A DNA stretch of 57,268 bases from an uncultured Synergistales bacterium (GCA_905233725.1 CAJOEM010000011.1:1-57268); one strand, 5' to 3'. Positions 23,926-33,290 are shown, counted from the stretch's first letter. Translations and numbers: made by a program. Notes: generated by a model not told the origin, from the sequence alone.

Positions 23926-26592
23926 ATGCGTATGATCAGGAATTTTTTTGCGTTATGTGTGATTATGATTTTTGCGAGTTCTGCGTTTGCGATGCAGGAT
24001 ATTTATCATTTGTATCCGTATGACACGACGAACTTGAATGGCAACGAGATTTATAATCGTTACGGCTACGAAGGCATCGACTTCAATTATCAATTACGCG
24101 ACATGTACCCGAGTACGAGTCCATCGGTAAATGTTCCAGATGGTCAATGGTTCGCGGTTGTTCAGGAGAATTATTTCCGGAATTGGTGGTATCGCGCGAA
24201 TAATCAGACGGTGAGTGGCGACATAGTTTATCGCAGGACTTTGGGCGGAGATGTACCGGAGATTGCGATTAACTCGTTGGCTGACTTGCTGAATGATTTT
24301 AATTACGTTCTCGTCGAGGAACCTGAACCGTACAGAAACTGGAGTCAATATATCGACATGGGAGATTACGATGATTTTCCAGATCCGGTTGAGGCGTTCT
24401 GCGTTATTATCAAGAATGGCGAGGGCGAGTTGAACCTGAATTTCGGCAATCAATACGCGCGCCATTTCCCGTACTGGTGGGGACGCGGTGAACAGGGCGT
24501 TTCTTCCCCGAATTACGTTGACTGGCGGAATTATACTTACGATGTGATGAACGGTCCGCTTGCGTATATAATCTCAGCTGACAGAACCAGCATTTACACG
24601 CCAACTCGCGCGAATCAGACGAATGAATACCGAACGAATTTCTACGCGAAAATTTCCGGCGATGAAGTTTATAACGCGAATGGGAATTTGCTCTGGACAA
24701 TTTCCGGCGATGAAGTCTATGACGCGAATGATATTTTGCGCTACACAGTTGATACGGAAAATCAGGAAGTTATGAACACGTCGGGCAGGGCGCAATATTT
24801 TTACCGTGACGATACTGCACTCGCTTACACGTATATTTTCAACATGGCAGCGATTGATGAGCAGGTTTCGACTACACCCGAAGATAACCCTGATTTGTTC
24901 GGATTGTCGAGCGCTTATAACGTCTATGTTGAGCCTGAAGATTTCGAGTCCGTGAATCCGAGCGAATATCTCGAAGCAACTGTCACGCTGAATGCAAAAA
25001 ATTCCCAGAATTATTCGAGCGTCTTGGGCTATATTAATTTCCAGCAGAGAGCAGATTTAGCTTACGGATATAAAAATTTCTCGGAGTCGTCGTTAGTGCC
25101 GTTAATCGTGGCGAATGTTTTTGACGGGACTGCAACACGTGCGCACCCGCTGGAATTTGAGCTGAGAGTTTTTGACGCGAATAATAATATCGTTGACGTG
25201 AAGCGATTTGACTGGAACGTTGACGAGACAAATATGCCAGATATTGGATCGTTTTATATATTAATGACAAGCAGCTCTGTTATGCCAAAGTACGAGACAG
25301 AATTGCGAATCACGAATCACACCAGCACTCGCTACGGAGTCTATCGCTATGACAGTTTAGCGCGAAATTCAGCAGATGATATTAGACCGGCATATTGGGA
25401 ATTTGATTTGCCATCAGATGCGTTGACACGTCAGGGATTTCTAGGCAGTAGAGTCAGTGCTAATGTCAGCCGCGACAGAAGCGTTCCATCGAGATTCTGG
25501 TTGGACTCGCATTCACAGATTGCTCCGGGACTTGTTACGGTTTATGATAATTTTGCGATTGACACGCTGCATGACACGTCTCCGATATTCAGCATAAGAT
25601 CAGCCGTAGATTCTCAGCCTCATGAATTGCGCCTGCGATATAAATCTATAACCGGAGTTTCAGCGGCAAGCCCGAGTAATTTATATAACGGAGCCGTTAC
25701 GGTTCAGGGATTTTATAAAGGCTTCGCAGACGACACGGATCTCAAAGACACTCGCCAGGATTTAGCCAACATGATGGGATTACCGCCGGTTATGGCGTCG
25801 CTTGATCATGGGGTTTCAGCTTCGATGCCAATGACTTTCACAGCTGGAACAGGCATGCTTGAGCCGTTCGAAATTCACAAAGCTGTTCCCGATGGCTTGA
25901 TCTCGATTGACGTGATAGTTTCGACAGACGCGTCCGGAGATATTGTTGACTCGATTGATATTCCAGTTGAGATTGCAGTTCAGCCGGTGAAGATTCGCTT
26001 CAAGTTATCTCGCAGGGACGGATTAATCGGCGATCACTGGGACGAATTGGAGAGCGCGTCGAAAAATGGCACGGGCAATTTGCTGAATAAGTTCTCGGAA
26101 TTTGCGTCGATCTGGTTCAGGTCAGCTGCAACGGACAGAAAATTCGCGAGTTTGTTCACGTCTATGTCGCGTCGCGGTGTGAGTTACGAGGATTGCGTGA
26201 ATGCGTTCTTGTACGGCGATGACTTATATCTGGACTTTATCGTTTTCATTGCGGATTCAGACTGGAGCCATCAGGAAGCTAACAAGACTGCGTATATAAA
26301 TTTCTTCAGTGATGATAATAATCGCTATATTCTCGTCGGAGATGGAAAAATTGATAAAACTTGGGATTTAGGAGTGTTCGTTGCGGCGAATAATTACACC
26401 GATGAGAGCACGAACACAAATGACGGAAATTCTGAGCAGTCGAACAGCAGCGTTGATCCTGAATACGATGATTTGGATGATTTGATTGAGAGACGTTCGA
26501 AAGACAGTAGCGGAACTTGTAACGGCTTTGGATTGAATTTGAATCTAGTGAGCGGAATTTTGCTGGTGTATTTGCTTCGGAGAAAATATTAG
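23926..26592 (+). CDS. Large surface protein with Synerg-CTERM-like tail
   Basis: This 888-residue protein has a signal peptide ending at AFA (1-23), no recognised domain, and a C-terminal Ser/Gly- and Cys-Asn-rich patch (DSSGTCNGFGLNLN) followed by a hydrophobic stretch and RRKY, matching the layout of Synerg-CTERM proteins and of the 11398-13626 gene. The mature part is rich in Tyr, Asn and beta-strand patterns; it contains two copies of a short motif ISGDEVY.ANG/D (about 235-260), and later a Cys-free region. It may be a surface adhesin or periplasmic enzyme, but nothing can be assigned. ATG 23926 follows GGAGAG by 10 bases; an ATG at 23902 lies before that site. Confidence 0.8.
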   Translation: MRMIRNFFALCVIMIFASSAFAMQDIYHLYPYDTTNLNGNEIYNRYGYEGIDFNYQLRDMYPSTSPSVNVPDGQWFAVVQENYFRNWWYRANNQTVSGDIVYRRTLGGDVPEIAINSLADLLNDFNYVLVEEPEPYRNWSQYIDMGDYDDFPDPVEAFCVIIKNGEGELNLNFGNQYARHFPYWWGRGEQGVSSPNYVDWRNYTYDVMNGPLAYIISADRTSIYTPTRANQTNEYRTNFYAKISGDEVYNANGNLLWTISGDEVYDANDILRYTVDTENQEVMNTSGRAQYFYRDDTALAYTYIFNMAAIDEQVSTTPEDNPDLFGLSSAYNVYVEPEDFESVNPSEYLEATVTLNAKNSQNYSSVLGYINFQQRADLAYGYKNFSESSLVPLIVANVFDGTATRAHPLEFELRVFDANNNIVDVKRFDWNVDETNMPDIGSFYILMTSSSVMPKYETELRITNHTSTRYGVYRYDSLARNSADDIRPAYWEFDLPSDALTRQGFLGSRVSANVSRDRSVPSRFWLDSHSQIAPGLVTVYDNFAIDTLHDTSPIFSIRSAVDSQPHELRLRYKSITGVSAASPSNLYNGAVTVQGFYKGFADDTDLKDTRQDLANMMGLPPVMASLDHGVSASMPMTFTAGTGMLEPFEIHKAVPDGLISIDVIVSTDASGDIVDSIDIPVEIAVQPVKIRFKLSRRDGLIGDHWDELESASKNGTGNLLNKFSEFASIWFRSAATDRKFASLFTSMSRRGVSYEDCVNAFLYGDDLYLDFIVFIADSDWSHQEANKTAYINFFSDDNNRYILVGDGKIDKTWDLGVFVAANNYTDESTNTNDGNSEQSNSSVDPEYDDLDDLIERRSKDSSGTCNGFGLNLNLVSGILLVYLLRRKY

Positions 26593-26604
26593 AGTAATCT
26601 CGGC

Positions 26605-26667
26605 AAAAAAATTTCCCCTGAGATCTTGCATGCTTGAGCTTGCGTGTGAGATCTCGGGGGATTTTTT
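26605..26667. terminator. Bidirectional terminator between convergent genes
   Basis: A long hairpin pairs CCCCTGAGATCT-TGC (26615-26628) with GC..GAGATCTCGGGG (to 26660), flanked by T residues at 26661-26667 and A residues at 26605-26611. It ends the surface protein operon and the convergent penicillin-binding protein gene. Confidence 0.9.
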
Positions 26668-26676
26668 GTTGCGTAT

Positions 26677-29265
26677 TTATTCTAGCCCGTACTGTCGCAA
26701 TAATTCGCGATAACGTCGTTCAACTTCGTCGGCTTCTTTTTTCTGCTGAATTTGCGCTGGAGTTGGCTGAGCTTTCGGAATTGCTGCCTGAGTTACAGGA
26801 GCTGTGACTTTCTGTTGAGTTGGCGATTGTGAGTGCGATGAACTCGAACCAGAACTTGATGATGATGACGATGCTGATGCAGATTCTTCTGAACTGCCGT
26901 TACGCATTCGCGCGTAGTGTGCGTCGTCCTGCTCAATCAGGAATAATCTTGGACCTCTTGGGTCGTTGTCTGCTGCTGTGTAGCTTCCGCCGTGAATCGG
27001 GCATGATGCTGTCGGGGATTTGCCTTTCGGGAAGTACAGCGGAACTGCCTGACAACCTGAGCGCGCAAGATAGCCTGACGTTCTGCAAATCGATAATTTT
27101 CCGACTTCTACCCATGATGGAGGATTTGTGAAATTCGCCGGAGTTTGCAGCAGAGTAGTTGCGTATGTCATGAATTTTTTCCAGACAGGAGCTGCCATAG
27201 TTCCACCGAAGCCGTGTCGTCCCAGAGTTTTGTGATCGTCGCGTCCAACGTAAACTGCCGTTGTCAATCCGGGTGCGCCTCCTACGAACCATGCGTCCAT
27301 GAAATCGTTCGACGTTCCGGTTTTGCCGAAGATATTGATTTTCGGGAGTGCCGCGGGTTTTCCAGTTCCTGCTCTGACTGTGTCCTGAAGCATTGAGCGA
27401 ATCGAGTAAGCAGTCTCCGGTCGCATTGCCTGACTCTCAGCAGTTTGTCGGTTCTCGATCACATTTCCGTCGCAGTCTTTTATCTCGCGGATCATTAACG
27501 GGACTATGCGTTTGCCGCCATTGTTGAAGCAGTTAAACGCTACGGCCATTTCCAACGGTGTCAAACTTGCTGCTCCGAGTGCGATTGATAAGTCATTCGG
27601 CAAATATTTCGTCTCGATACCCATGTTGCGAGCCATTCTGACGATTACGTCCGTTCCGATGTAAGCTGCAACTCGAACTGCGACAGTGTTCAGTGAATTT
27701 GTCAACGCGCGTTGAACTGTGACTTCGCCTGCGTAACCTTTGCTGGAATTTTTCGGCGACCAGCCTTTGCCGCGGCTTCCCTTTGCTTTGAAAGTTATCG
27801 GAGCATCGAGAAAATGATCGCTGGGCATAATATCTTCTTCCATTGCTGCTGCGTATACGATTGGCTTGAAACTTGAGCCTGGCTGTCTGAACGCCTGAGT
27901 TGCGCGATTGAATTTGCTTTCTTTGAAGTCTTTGCCACCGACGAGTGCGAGAACTTCACCGGTTTCGGATTCAATGCAGACCAACGCACCCGTTGCAGGC
28001 TTCGAGATTGACTGGACAGCTTCACGGCCCTTTTCCTGAAGATTTATGTCAAGTGTGGTGTAAATTTGCAAGCCTCCGCTGTAGACTTCATCTTTGCCGT
28101 ATTTTGGCAGCAAATCGTTGAATAGCAAGTGTGACACGAAATATGGCGCGCGGTTAAATTCCTCGATGCGATTCACGCGGCTCTTGAATTCGAGTTGTTC
28201 GTTGTAAGCTTCCTGGCGTTGTTCGGATGTGATCCAGCCAAGAGATTCCATTCGGCTCAAGACGTAATTCTGTCGTGCTTTTGCGTTCGACACGTTGCTG
28301 AGTGGGTTATAGCGTCCAGGGTTCGCGATTAATCCGGCGAGTATTGCTGATTGTGCGAGGTCTAAATCTGCCGCGGATTTGTCGAAGTAAGTGTGTGCTG
28401 CAATTTCTGCGCCCCAAGCTCCGTGTCCAAAATTGATCGTGTTGAGATATAGTTCCAGGATTTTGTCTTTCGGGAATAATTTTTCAAGACGCATTGCGAT
28501 AATTATTTCTTTGGCTTTACGAGTGACGCTTTTTTCATGTGACAAGAACAAATTTCGCGCAAGTTGCTGAGTTATCGTGCTAGCTCCCTGAACTTTGCCG
28601 CGTTCGACAACGTCCGTCCATAACGCTCGCAAAATCGATCCGACACGAATGCCGCCATGATGATAAAACGCCGAATCTTCAGCCGCCAAAACTGAACGCA
28701 CAAGCCACGGTGAAATCTGGTGCAATTCCAGCGGAGTTCGATTCTCGATGAATAATCGCGCGATGACTTCACCGTTACGGTCATATAAAATCGATGGCAA
28801 ACTGTTTTTCGGATTCGCGAGTTCGATCATGCTGGGCAAATCCTCGGAAAGTTTCACGACGTACCATGCGACACCCGCACTGATAGCACCGGTCGCAAGC
28901 AGCATTACGAGAAATACCGTCATGAACAGAACTTTCAAGACTGACGGACGCTTACGTTTTCTGGGAGCCGGGCGCGGGATAATTTCGGCTTTCTGAGTTC
29001 TGGGATTTTGTGGGTTGCGCTTGAATTTCGATTTGAGATTCTTCAGCCCGAATAACTCATCGCGAAGTTCCGGATTCACACCCAGGATTTCGTCTCTTGA
29101 GATGCGAAAGTTTCTCGGAGTTGCCTGTGGATTTTCGCGTGTAAATTTTCTGCGGTCGTTGAAGTTGAAGTCGAAGCGCTCGTTTGCGTTATTTCTGCGG
29201 GAAATTCTTGTACGTCCGATATTTGAATTTGAACTTGAGTTTGAGTTTGATTCTCTGTTGTCCAT
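26677..29265 (-). CDS. Penicillin-binding protein 1A (GT51 transglycosylase + transpeptidase)
   Basis: This 862-residue bifunctional wall synthase has a basic Asn/Ser/Arg-rich cytoplasmic N-terminus (1-108), one membrane helix (~109-135), a GT51 domain with EDSAFYHHGGI (E196 first catalytic Glu) and GASTITQQLARNLF, and a transpeptidase domain with the SxxK motif SSFK (S464), SLN (524-526) and KTGTS (648-652). It ends in a Ser/Gln-rich tail (SASASSSSSS at ~810). It polymerises lipid II and cross-links stem peptides in the periplasm. A GGAGG lies 16 bases before the ATG, longer than usual. It stands alone on the minus strand; its upstream region contains AT-rich short repeats. Confidence 0.96.
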   Translation of the reverse strand: MDNRESNSNSSSNSNIGRTRISRRNNANERFDFNFNDRRKFTRENPQATPRNFRISRDEILGVNPELRDELFGLKNLKSKFKRNPQNPRTQKAEIIPRPAPRKRKRPSVLKVLFMTVFLVMLLATGAISAGVAWYVVKLSEDLPSMIELANPKNSLPSILYDRNGEVIARLFIENRTPLELHQISPWLVRSVLAAEDSAFYHHGGIRVGSILRALWTDVVERGKVQGASTITQQLARNLFLSHEKSVTRKAKEIIIAMRLEKLFPKDKILELYLNTINFGHGAWGAEIAAHTYFDKSAADLDLAQSAILAGLIANPGRYNPLSNVSNAKARQNYVLSRMESLGWITSEQRQEAYNEQLEFKSRVNRIEEFNRAPYFVSHLLFNDLLPKYGKDEVYSGGLQIYTTLDINLQEKGREAVQSISKPATGALVCIESETGEVLALVGGKDFKESKFNRATQAFRQPGSSFKPIVYAAAMEEDIMPSDHFLDAPITFKAKGSRGKGWSPKNSSKGYAGEVTVQRALTNSLNTVAVRVAAYIGTDVIVRMARNMGIETKYLPNDLSIALGAASLTPLEMAVAFNCFNNGGKRIVPLMIREIKDCDGNVIENRQTAESQAMRPETAYSIRSMLQDTVRAGTGKPAALPKINIFGKTGTSNDFMDAWFVGGAPGLTTAVYVGRDDHKTLGRHGFGGTMAAPVWKKFMTYATTLLQTPANFTNPPSWVEVGKLSICRTSGYLARSGCQAVPLYFPKGKSPTASCPIHGGSYTAADNDPRGPRLFLIEQDDAHYARMRNGSSEESASASSSSSSSGSSSSHSQSPTQQKVTAPVTQAAIPKAQPTPAQIQQKKEADEVERRYRELLRQYGLE

Positions 29266-29307
29266 ATTTTTTCACAAATGACCTCCCTAATGTTGCATAC
29301 TTTCTTT

Positions 29308-29351
29308 AATAATAATCAAGAATAATAATCAAGAATAATAAAGAATAATAT
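29308..29351. repeat. AT-rich short tandem repeat upstream of PBP1A
   Basis: The 13-mer AATAATAATCAAG recurs twice, then decays to AATAATAAAG and AATAATATC. It lies between the C39-like gene and the PBP1A ribosome site. It may be a promoter spacer or a polymorphic tract. Confidence 0.75.
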
Positions 29352-29361
29352 CACAAGTGCG

Positions 29362-29973
29362 CTAAAAAATTCTCACTAAGCCGCCGCGACGTTCTTGACC
29401 TGTGTTCCATAATTTTTCGAAATCGACCATGTAATCCTCACCGTAAGTTATCACCCGTGCGAAAATATTTTCCCCGTGAAGTTCGTAGCCGCCCAGAATA
29501 AACCAGTGCCATTCCAGCTCATCAAATTTCGGGTCTGAGTGATTCAGCATCAGGTACGGCACAGGCAAATCGCGATCAATCTGGTCAATCAAAGCCTCAC
29601 GCGCAATCTGGAAATTCACGAATCCGGATAATCCTTCGAGCTTGTAATCCGCAAATTTCACGTCGCGCCAATATTGCGAAAGTCCCAGCAGATATATCTC
29701 AAGAAAATCGATCCCGTGATAACGCGGTGTCAAATACGGTTTCATAATCGCTGAGAATCTCACGAAATCCGAGCGCGTAATTTTCCTGCAATCGAACGGA
29801 TATAGACTCGAAAAATTTTTCCTCGCAGCCAAGTACATGCAAACATCGCACGCCGTCACCGCAGCACAGCCACCCATGTGCATATCCCACTCCGGCAGCC
29901 AATCCTGATTCCCACCGATTAAGCCGTCAATCATAATATAATCCAAGAATTTTTTCCCTGAATTTTCCTGCAA
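29362..29973 (-). CDS. C39-like cysteine peptidase domain protein
   Basis: This 203-residue cytoplasmic protein looks like the papain-like peptidase C39_2/BtrH group: the N-terminal Cys is in MGGCAAVTACD and the likely His in ELEWHWFILGGYE, followed by ITYGEDYMVDFEKLW. Those proteins are autoproteases or amidases with diverse targets; no substrate domain or leader peptide gene is next to it. TTG 29973 is chosen because CTAAAGGTGA lies 5 bases upstream, over an upstream ATG at 30081. Its start region faces rpmG. Confidence 0.66.
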   Translation of the reverse strand: MQENSGKKFLDYIMIDGLIGGNQDWLPEWDMHMGGCAAVTACDVCMYLAARKNFSSLYPFDCRKITRSDFVRFSAIMKPYLTPRYHGIDFLEIYLLGLSQYWRDVKFADYKLEGLSGFVNFQIAREALIDQIDRDLPVPYLMLNHSDPKFDELEWHWFILGGYELHGENIFARVITYGEDYMVDFEKLWNTGQERRGGLVRIF

Positions 29974-30078
29974 ATTATTCACCTTTAGTTTCACGTATAA
30001 ATTTTCGAGAATATATTTTAACGCTTTCGTGGCGAATGTGTTAGAATAGTCGAGTTGTAAATCAAGAATCAAGAATTT

Positions 30079-30126
30079 CATGAACTCAGATTCATGAACT
30101 CAGAAAGAACTTAGAAAGAACTTAGA
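30079..30126. repeat. Short direct repeats before rpmG
   Basis: CATGAACTCAGA occurs at 30079 and 30093, and AAGAACTTAGA at 30105 and 30116, directly before the rpmG ribosome site AAAGGAAG. No promoter element was seen within them. Confidence 0.75.
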
Positions 30127-30142
30127 AAGGAAGTTTTTATTC

Positions 30143-30292
30143 ATGGCGGACATAATCGGATTAACTTGCACGCAATGCAAACGCAGAAATTACACGACGA
30201 CGATTAACAAGAAAAAGCAGTCTAAGAAGCTCGAGATAAAAAAATACTGCAAATGGTGCAACGCGTCTGTGCTTCACAAAGAGTCAAAGTAA
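30143..30292 (+). CDS. rpmG: Ribosomal protein bL33
   Basis: This 49-residue protein of the large subunit starts MADIIGLTCTQCKRRNYTTT and contains two CxxC pairs (CTQC, CKWC), a zinc-binding version of L33, then LHKESK at the end. The zinc form is replaced by a Cys-free paralogue under zinc starvation in some bacteria. It is too short to be found by long-frame scans. AGAAAGGAAG lies 8-9 bases before the ATG. It heads the rpmG - tRNA-Trp - secE - nusG - rplK cluster. Confidence 0.97.
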   Translation: MADIIGLTCTQCKRRNYTTTINKKKQSKKLEIKKYCKWCNASVLHKESK

Positions 30293-30333
30293 CTTGCAGA
30301 TAACATCGCGTGAAAAAAATTTTGCGAAAATTA

Positions 30334-30362
30334 TTGCATAACTCGTAAAATTGTTGTAGAAT
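30334..30362 (+). promoter_or_regulatory. Promoter of tRNA-Trp / secE / nusG
   Basis: TTGCAT (30334-30339), 17-bp spacer and TAGAAT (30357-30362). The expected start is ~30369, about 15 bases before the tRNA. Confidence 0.65.
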
Positions 30363-30383
30363 TTCCGAGGTGTTTTTCAATGC

Positions 30384-30459
30384 AGGTCCGTGGCTCAATT
30401 GGCAGAGCACTGGTCTCCAAAACCGGGGGCTGCAGGTTCGAGTCCTGCCGGGCCTGCCA
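30384..30459 (+). tRNA. tRNA-Trp (anticodon CCA)
   Basis: A full cloverleaf is visible: acceptor AGGTCCG/CGGGCCT, anticodon stem CTGGT/ACCGG with loop CTCCAAA (CCA), T arm GCAGG-TTCGAGT-CCTGC and encoded CCA at 30457-30459. The tRNA is just upstream of secE, the standard arrangement. Confidence 0.97.
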
Positions 30460-30516
30460 TTTTTGTGTTCAGTCGAACGCGAAAAAATATTTTTTGTGAA
30501 TGAGAGCAGGCGAAAG

Positions 30517-30747
30517 ATGGCAAAGGTAAGTGCTGTAAAAGTCAAATCAGACAAGAACTCGAAAGTGAATTTCATAAAGAATTTCGTTCGGGAAGCGAGG
30601 GCTGAGTTAAAGAAAGTCACATGGCCAACGAGAAAACAGATCTGGTACTGGACGTTAATCGTAATAATTTTCACGTTGGTGGTGTCGCTTTATCTCGGAG
30701 TTGTGGATTTTCTGCTCGCGTGGTTATTCTCCGCGCTGTTGGGTTAA
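30517..30747 (+). CDS. secE: Preprotein translocase subunit SecE
   Basis: This 76-residue subunit of SecYEG holds one transmembrane helix (WTLIVIIFTLVVSLYLGVVDFLLAWL) preceded by the conserved amphipathic segment EARAELKKVTWPTRKQ. It is the short, single-helix form, typical outside gammaproteobacteria. ATG 30517 follows GCAGG by 8 bases; the open frame back to 30370 crosses the tRNA and is rejected. It is 4 bp from nusG. Confidence 0.96.
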   Translation: MAKVSAVKVKSDKNSKVNFIKNFVREARAELKKVTWPTRKQIWYWTLIVIIFTLVVSLYLGVVDFLLAWLFSALLG

Positions 30748-30751
30748 AATC

Positions 30752-31276
30752 ATGGACGAACGACGCTGGTATGTTGTCCAGACTTACTCCGGTTACGAGA
30801 AACGTGTGGAAGCGGATTTAAGAAAGCGCATTGATGCAATGGGTATGCAGGATAAGATTTTCAACGTGTTGGTTCCGGTTGAGAATCGTCGCGTAGTCAA
30901 GGAAGGAAAAAGTCGAGAAGTCACGCGCAAATTATTTCCCAGTTACGTTCTTGTCGAGATGATAATGGACGAAAAATCCTGGCACGCAGTCCGACACACT
31001 CCCGGAGTAACCGGCTTCATCGGCGCAGGAACTCACCCAATGCCTCTCTCAAAAGAAGAAGCCGAGCGACTCTTGTCAAGCGTTGAGAAAAAATCAGAAC
31101 CAGAAATCGAGATCGATCTCAAACCCGGCGACATGGTAAGAATTACAAGCGGCGCGCTGAAAGATCATGCAGGTTCAGTCATGGAAGTCAATGCCAAGAA
31201 CGGTAAAATTCAGCTGCTGCTCAACGGCAACGGCATCAAAGCCGAAGCGGATTATCAATCGTTGGAGAAAATCTAA
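30752..31276 (+). CDS. nusG: Transcription termination/antitermination factor NusG
   Basis: This 174-residue protein has the NGN domain (RRWYVVQTYSGYEKRVEADL, then RKLFPSYVLVEM and VRHTPGVTGFIG) and a C-terminal KOW domain (DMVRITSGALKDHAGSVMEV). It binds RNA polymerase and couples it with the ribosome and Rho. ATG 30752 is 4 bp after the secE stop; an open frame back to 30701 lies within secE. Confidence 0.97.
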   Translation: MDERRWYVVQTYSGYEKRVEADLRKRIDAMGMQDKIFNVLVPVENRRVVKEGKSREVTRKLFPSYVLVEMIMDEKSWHAVRHTPGVTGFIGAGTHPMPLSKEEAERLLSSVEKKSEPEIEIDLKPGDMVRITSGALKDHAGSVMEVNAKNGKIQLLLNGNGIKAEADYQSLEKI

Positions 31277-31332
31277 ATTTGAGACCAGAATTTAATCCAG
31301 AATTTAATTTCAGAAAGGACAATTTCTAAATC

Positions 31333-31758
31333 ATGGCAAAAAAGGTCGTAGGACAAGTAAAATTGCAATTACCTGCTGGGAAAGCAACTCCAGCACCACC
31401 CGTCGGTCCGGCACTCGGTCAGCACGGCGTGAATATCATGGAATTTTGCAAGCAGTTCAACGCCAAAACATCGGATCAGGCTGGCTTGATAATTCCAGCA
31501 GTAATTACGGTTTATGCGGACAGAAGTTTCTCGTTCGAGCTTAAGACTCCACCGGCAGCAGTTTTGCTCAAGAAGGCAGTCGGCATCGAATCAGGCTCAG
31601 GTGTCCCAAATAAGACCAAAGTCGGCAAAATTCAACGCGCAAAAGTTCGTGAAATCGCTGAGTTAAAGCAAAAAGATTTGAACGCGAACGATGTCGAAGC
31701 AGCTATGAGAATGATCGAGGGCACAGCGCGCTCGATGGGTCTCGAAGTTGTTGATTAG
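31333..31758 (+). CDS. rplK: Ribosomal protein uL11
   Basis: This 141-residue protein matches uL11 closely: [28 protein letters not shown] at the N-terminus and a C-terminal rRNA-binding domain ending SMGLEVV. It forms the stalk base with L10 and the 23S GTPase centre. Length is normal. AGAAAGG lies before the ATG by ~11 bases. Confidence 0.98.
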   Translation: MAKKVVGQVKLQLPAGKATPAPPVGPALGQHGVNIMEFCKQFNAKTSDQAGLIIPAVITVYADRSFSFELKTPPAAVLLKKAVGIESGSGVPNKTKVGKIQRAKVREIAELKQKDLNANDVEAAMRMIEGTARSMGLEVVD

Positions 31759-31830
31759 TAATCAGGATTAGAATTTGTGGCAGGATTTTAGAATCTGAGA
31801 ATCCGTTAATGACCACAGGAGGCGAAATTT

Positions 31831-32535
31831 ATGAAACGAAGCAAACGTTACAGGGCTGCTGCCGAAAAAGTCGAAGCCGGGAAATTATACTCGCTCCGAG
31901 AAGCAGTAGACCTCGCGAAACAAGTTGCAACAGCGAAATTTAACGAGGCAATCGAAGTCCACGTGCGCTTGGGAATAGACCCACGACACGCAGATCAGCA
32001 AGTTCGTTCGACCGTTACGCTCCCACACGGAACAGGCATAACGAAGAAAGTCCTCGTAATTACGACAGGTGAAAAAATCAAAGAAGCTCAGGATGCCGGC
32101 GCGGATATAGTCGGCGGTGAAGATATAGTCCAGCAAATTCAGGGCGGCTTCATGGATTTCGACGCTGTAATCGCAACTCCGGATATGATGAAGTTAGTCG
32201 GACGTTTAGGAAAAGTTTTAGGTCCCAGAGGCTTGATGCCCAGCGCAAAAACCGGAACAGTCACGTTTGAACTCGAAAACGCGATTAAAGAAATCAAAGC
32301 TGGTCGTGTTGAGTTCAGAGCTGACAAGGCAGGAATCACACATAACGCTGCAGGCCGCAGAGATTTCTCGGCAGATGACCTGTATGATAACGTGAAGGCG
32401 TTATTGCAGGCGATTTACAGAGTTCGTCCGGCTTCGGTCAAAGGCGCATACGTCAGAAGCATCGCAATCACTTCGACGATGGGACCGGGAATCATGGTCG
32501 ATACAACACTGGCGCAGAAAGAAGTCACGGTGTAA
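31831..32535 (+). CDS. rplA: Ribosomal protein uL1
   Basis: This 234-residue protein has the uL1 signature [20 protein letters not shown] and the earlier [18 protein letters not shown] and [15 protein letters not shown]. It binds 23S rRNA at the L1 stalk and, in many bacteria, its own mRNA. AGGAGG precedes the ATG by 7-8 bases. The gap to rplK is 72 bp with no gene. Confidence 0.98.
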   Translation: MKRSKRYRAAAEKVEAGKLYSLREAVDLAKQVATAKFNEAIEVHVRLGIDPRHADQQVRSTVTLPHGTGITKKVLVITTGEKIKEAQDAGADIVGGEDIVQQIQGGFMDFDAVIATPDMMKLVGRLGKVLGPRGLMPSAKTGTVTFELENAIKEIKAGRVEFRADKAGITHNAAGRRDFSADDLYDNVKALLQAIYRVRPASVKGAYVRSIAITSTMGPGIMVDTTLAQKEVTV

Positions 32536-32556
32536 AATATAAATTAAAATTAACTT

Positions 32557-32660
32557 TCCAGAGACAGCAGGTGCTTCACGCTCAATATCCTGCTCAGGAA
32601 GAGTGAAAATTCTAGCAGCAGAAATTTGAAACTTGCTGTGTTTGGCTTGTCTAGTTAAGA
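32557..32660 (+). promoter_or_regulatory. Ribosomal protein L10 leader (autoregulatory)
   Basis: The rplA-rplJ gap holds the conserved GACAGCAGGTG motif (32562-32572) and a partner region with CCTGCTCAGGAAG (~32592-32604), the L10(L12)4 binding structure used to repress rplJL translation or transcription. This is expected upstream of rplJ. Confidence 0.85.
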
Positions 32661-32665
32661 AAATT

Positions 32666-32698
32666 ACTCCTCCTGAAGAAATTCACGGGGGAGTTTTT
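32666..32698 (+). terminator. Attenuator terminator in the L10 leader
   Basis: Arms ACTCCTCC (32666-32673) and GGGGGAGT (32687-32694) form an 8-bp stem with one G-U, followed by TTTTT. Its place after the L10 leader and before rplJ suggests it is conditional rather than a plain terminator. Confidence 0.75.
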
Positions 32699-32747
32699 GA
32701 TGTGTTAATGTCAGGAAAAAATCAGAACAGGAGGTGAATTAATAAAT

Positions 32748-33290
32748 ATGCCAGCAAAGATCAAGTATGAACTCGTTGCAGATTTGAAAGCAAAACTCGA
32801 ACGTTCCAGCGCAGTATTCGTCGGAGAATATCGCGGAATGACAGTTGCTCAGGCTACAGCGTTGAGAGCAAAGGTTCGTCAGGCAGGCGGTGAGCTGAAA
32901 ATTGCGAAGAATACGCTATTCGAGATCGCAATGAAAGAAGCAGGAAAAACCCCGTTGCCCGATGAGTTGATGGCTGGACCGAATATTTTCGCGCTGTGTT
33001 ACGATGATCCGGTCAGCGTCGCAAAAGTCCTGAAGGAATACGCTAATGACAAAACTCAGAAAGCTTTCTTCCTGAAGGGCGGCGTTCTCGAAACTCAGGT
33101 TTTGAGCCTTGAACAGCTGAAAGCACTCGCAGATTTGCCGTCAAAGGACGTAATGCTCGGAATGGTCGTCAGAACGATTGCAGCACCGATTTCCGGATTG
33201 GTCAACGCACTCGCCGGAAACGTTCGCAATTTGGTCAACTGTCTCGCACAAATCCGCGACAAAAAGCAGGATTCTGGAGAGGCAGCGTAG
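32748..33290 (+). CDS. rplJ: Ribosomal protein uL10
   Basis: This 180-residue protein anchors the L7/L12 stalk. The rRNA-binding N-terminal domain has VFVGEYRGMTVAQATALR and ELKIAKNTLFEIAM; the C-terminal helix binding L12 dimers contains LVNALAGNVRNLVNCLAQI. A strong AGGAGGT lies 12 bases before the ATG. It is followed at 64 bp by rplL, and regulated by the leader upstream. Confidence 0.98.
   Translation: MPAKIKYELVADLKAKLERSSAVFVGEYRGMTVAQATALRAKVRQAGGELKIAKNTLFEIAMKEAGKTPLPDELMAGPNIFALCYDDPVSVAKVLKEYANDKTQKAFFLKGGVLETQVLSLEQLKALADLPSKDVMLGMVVRTIAAPISGLVNALAGNVRNLVNCLAQIRDKKQDSGEAA

Noticed and set aside
29308-29351. AT-rich repeat as a replication origin element
   Set aside because: No DnaA boxes, and no dnaA or gyrase genes nearby; the repeat is short and irregular.
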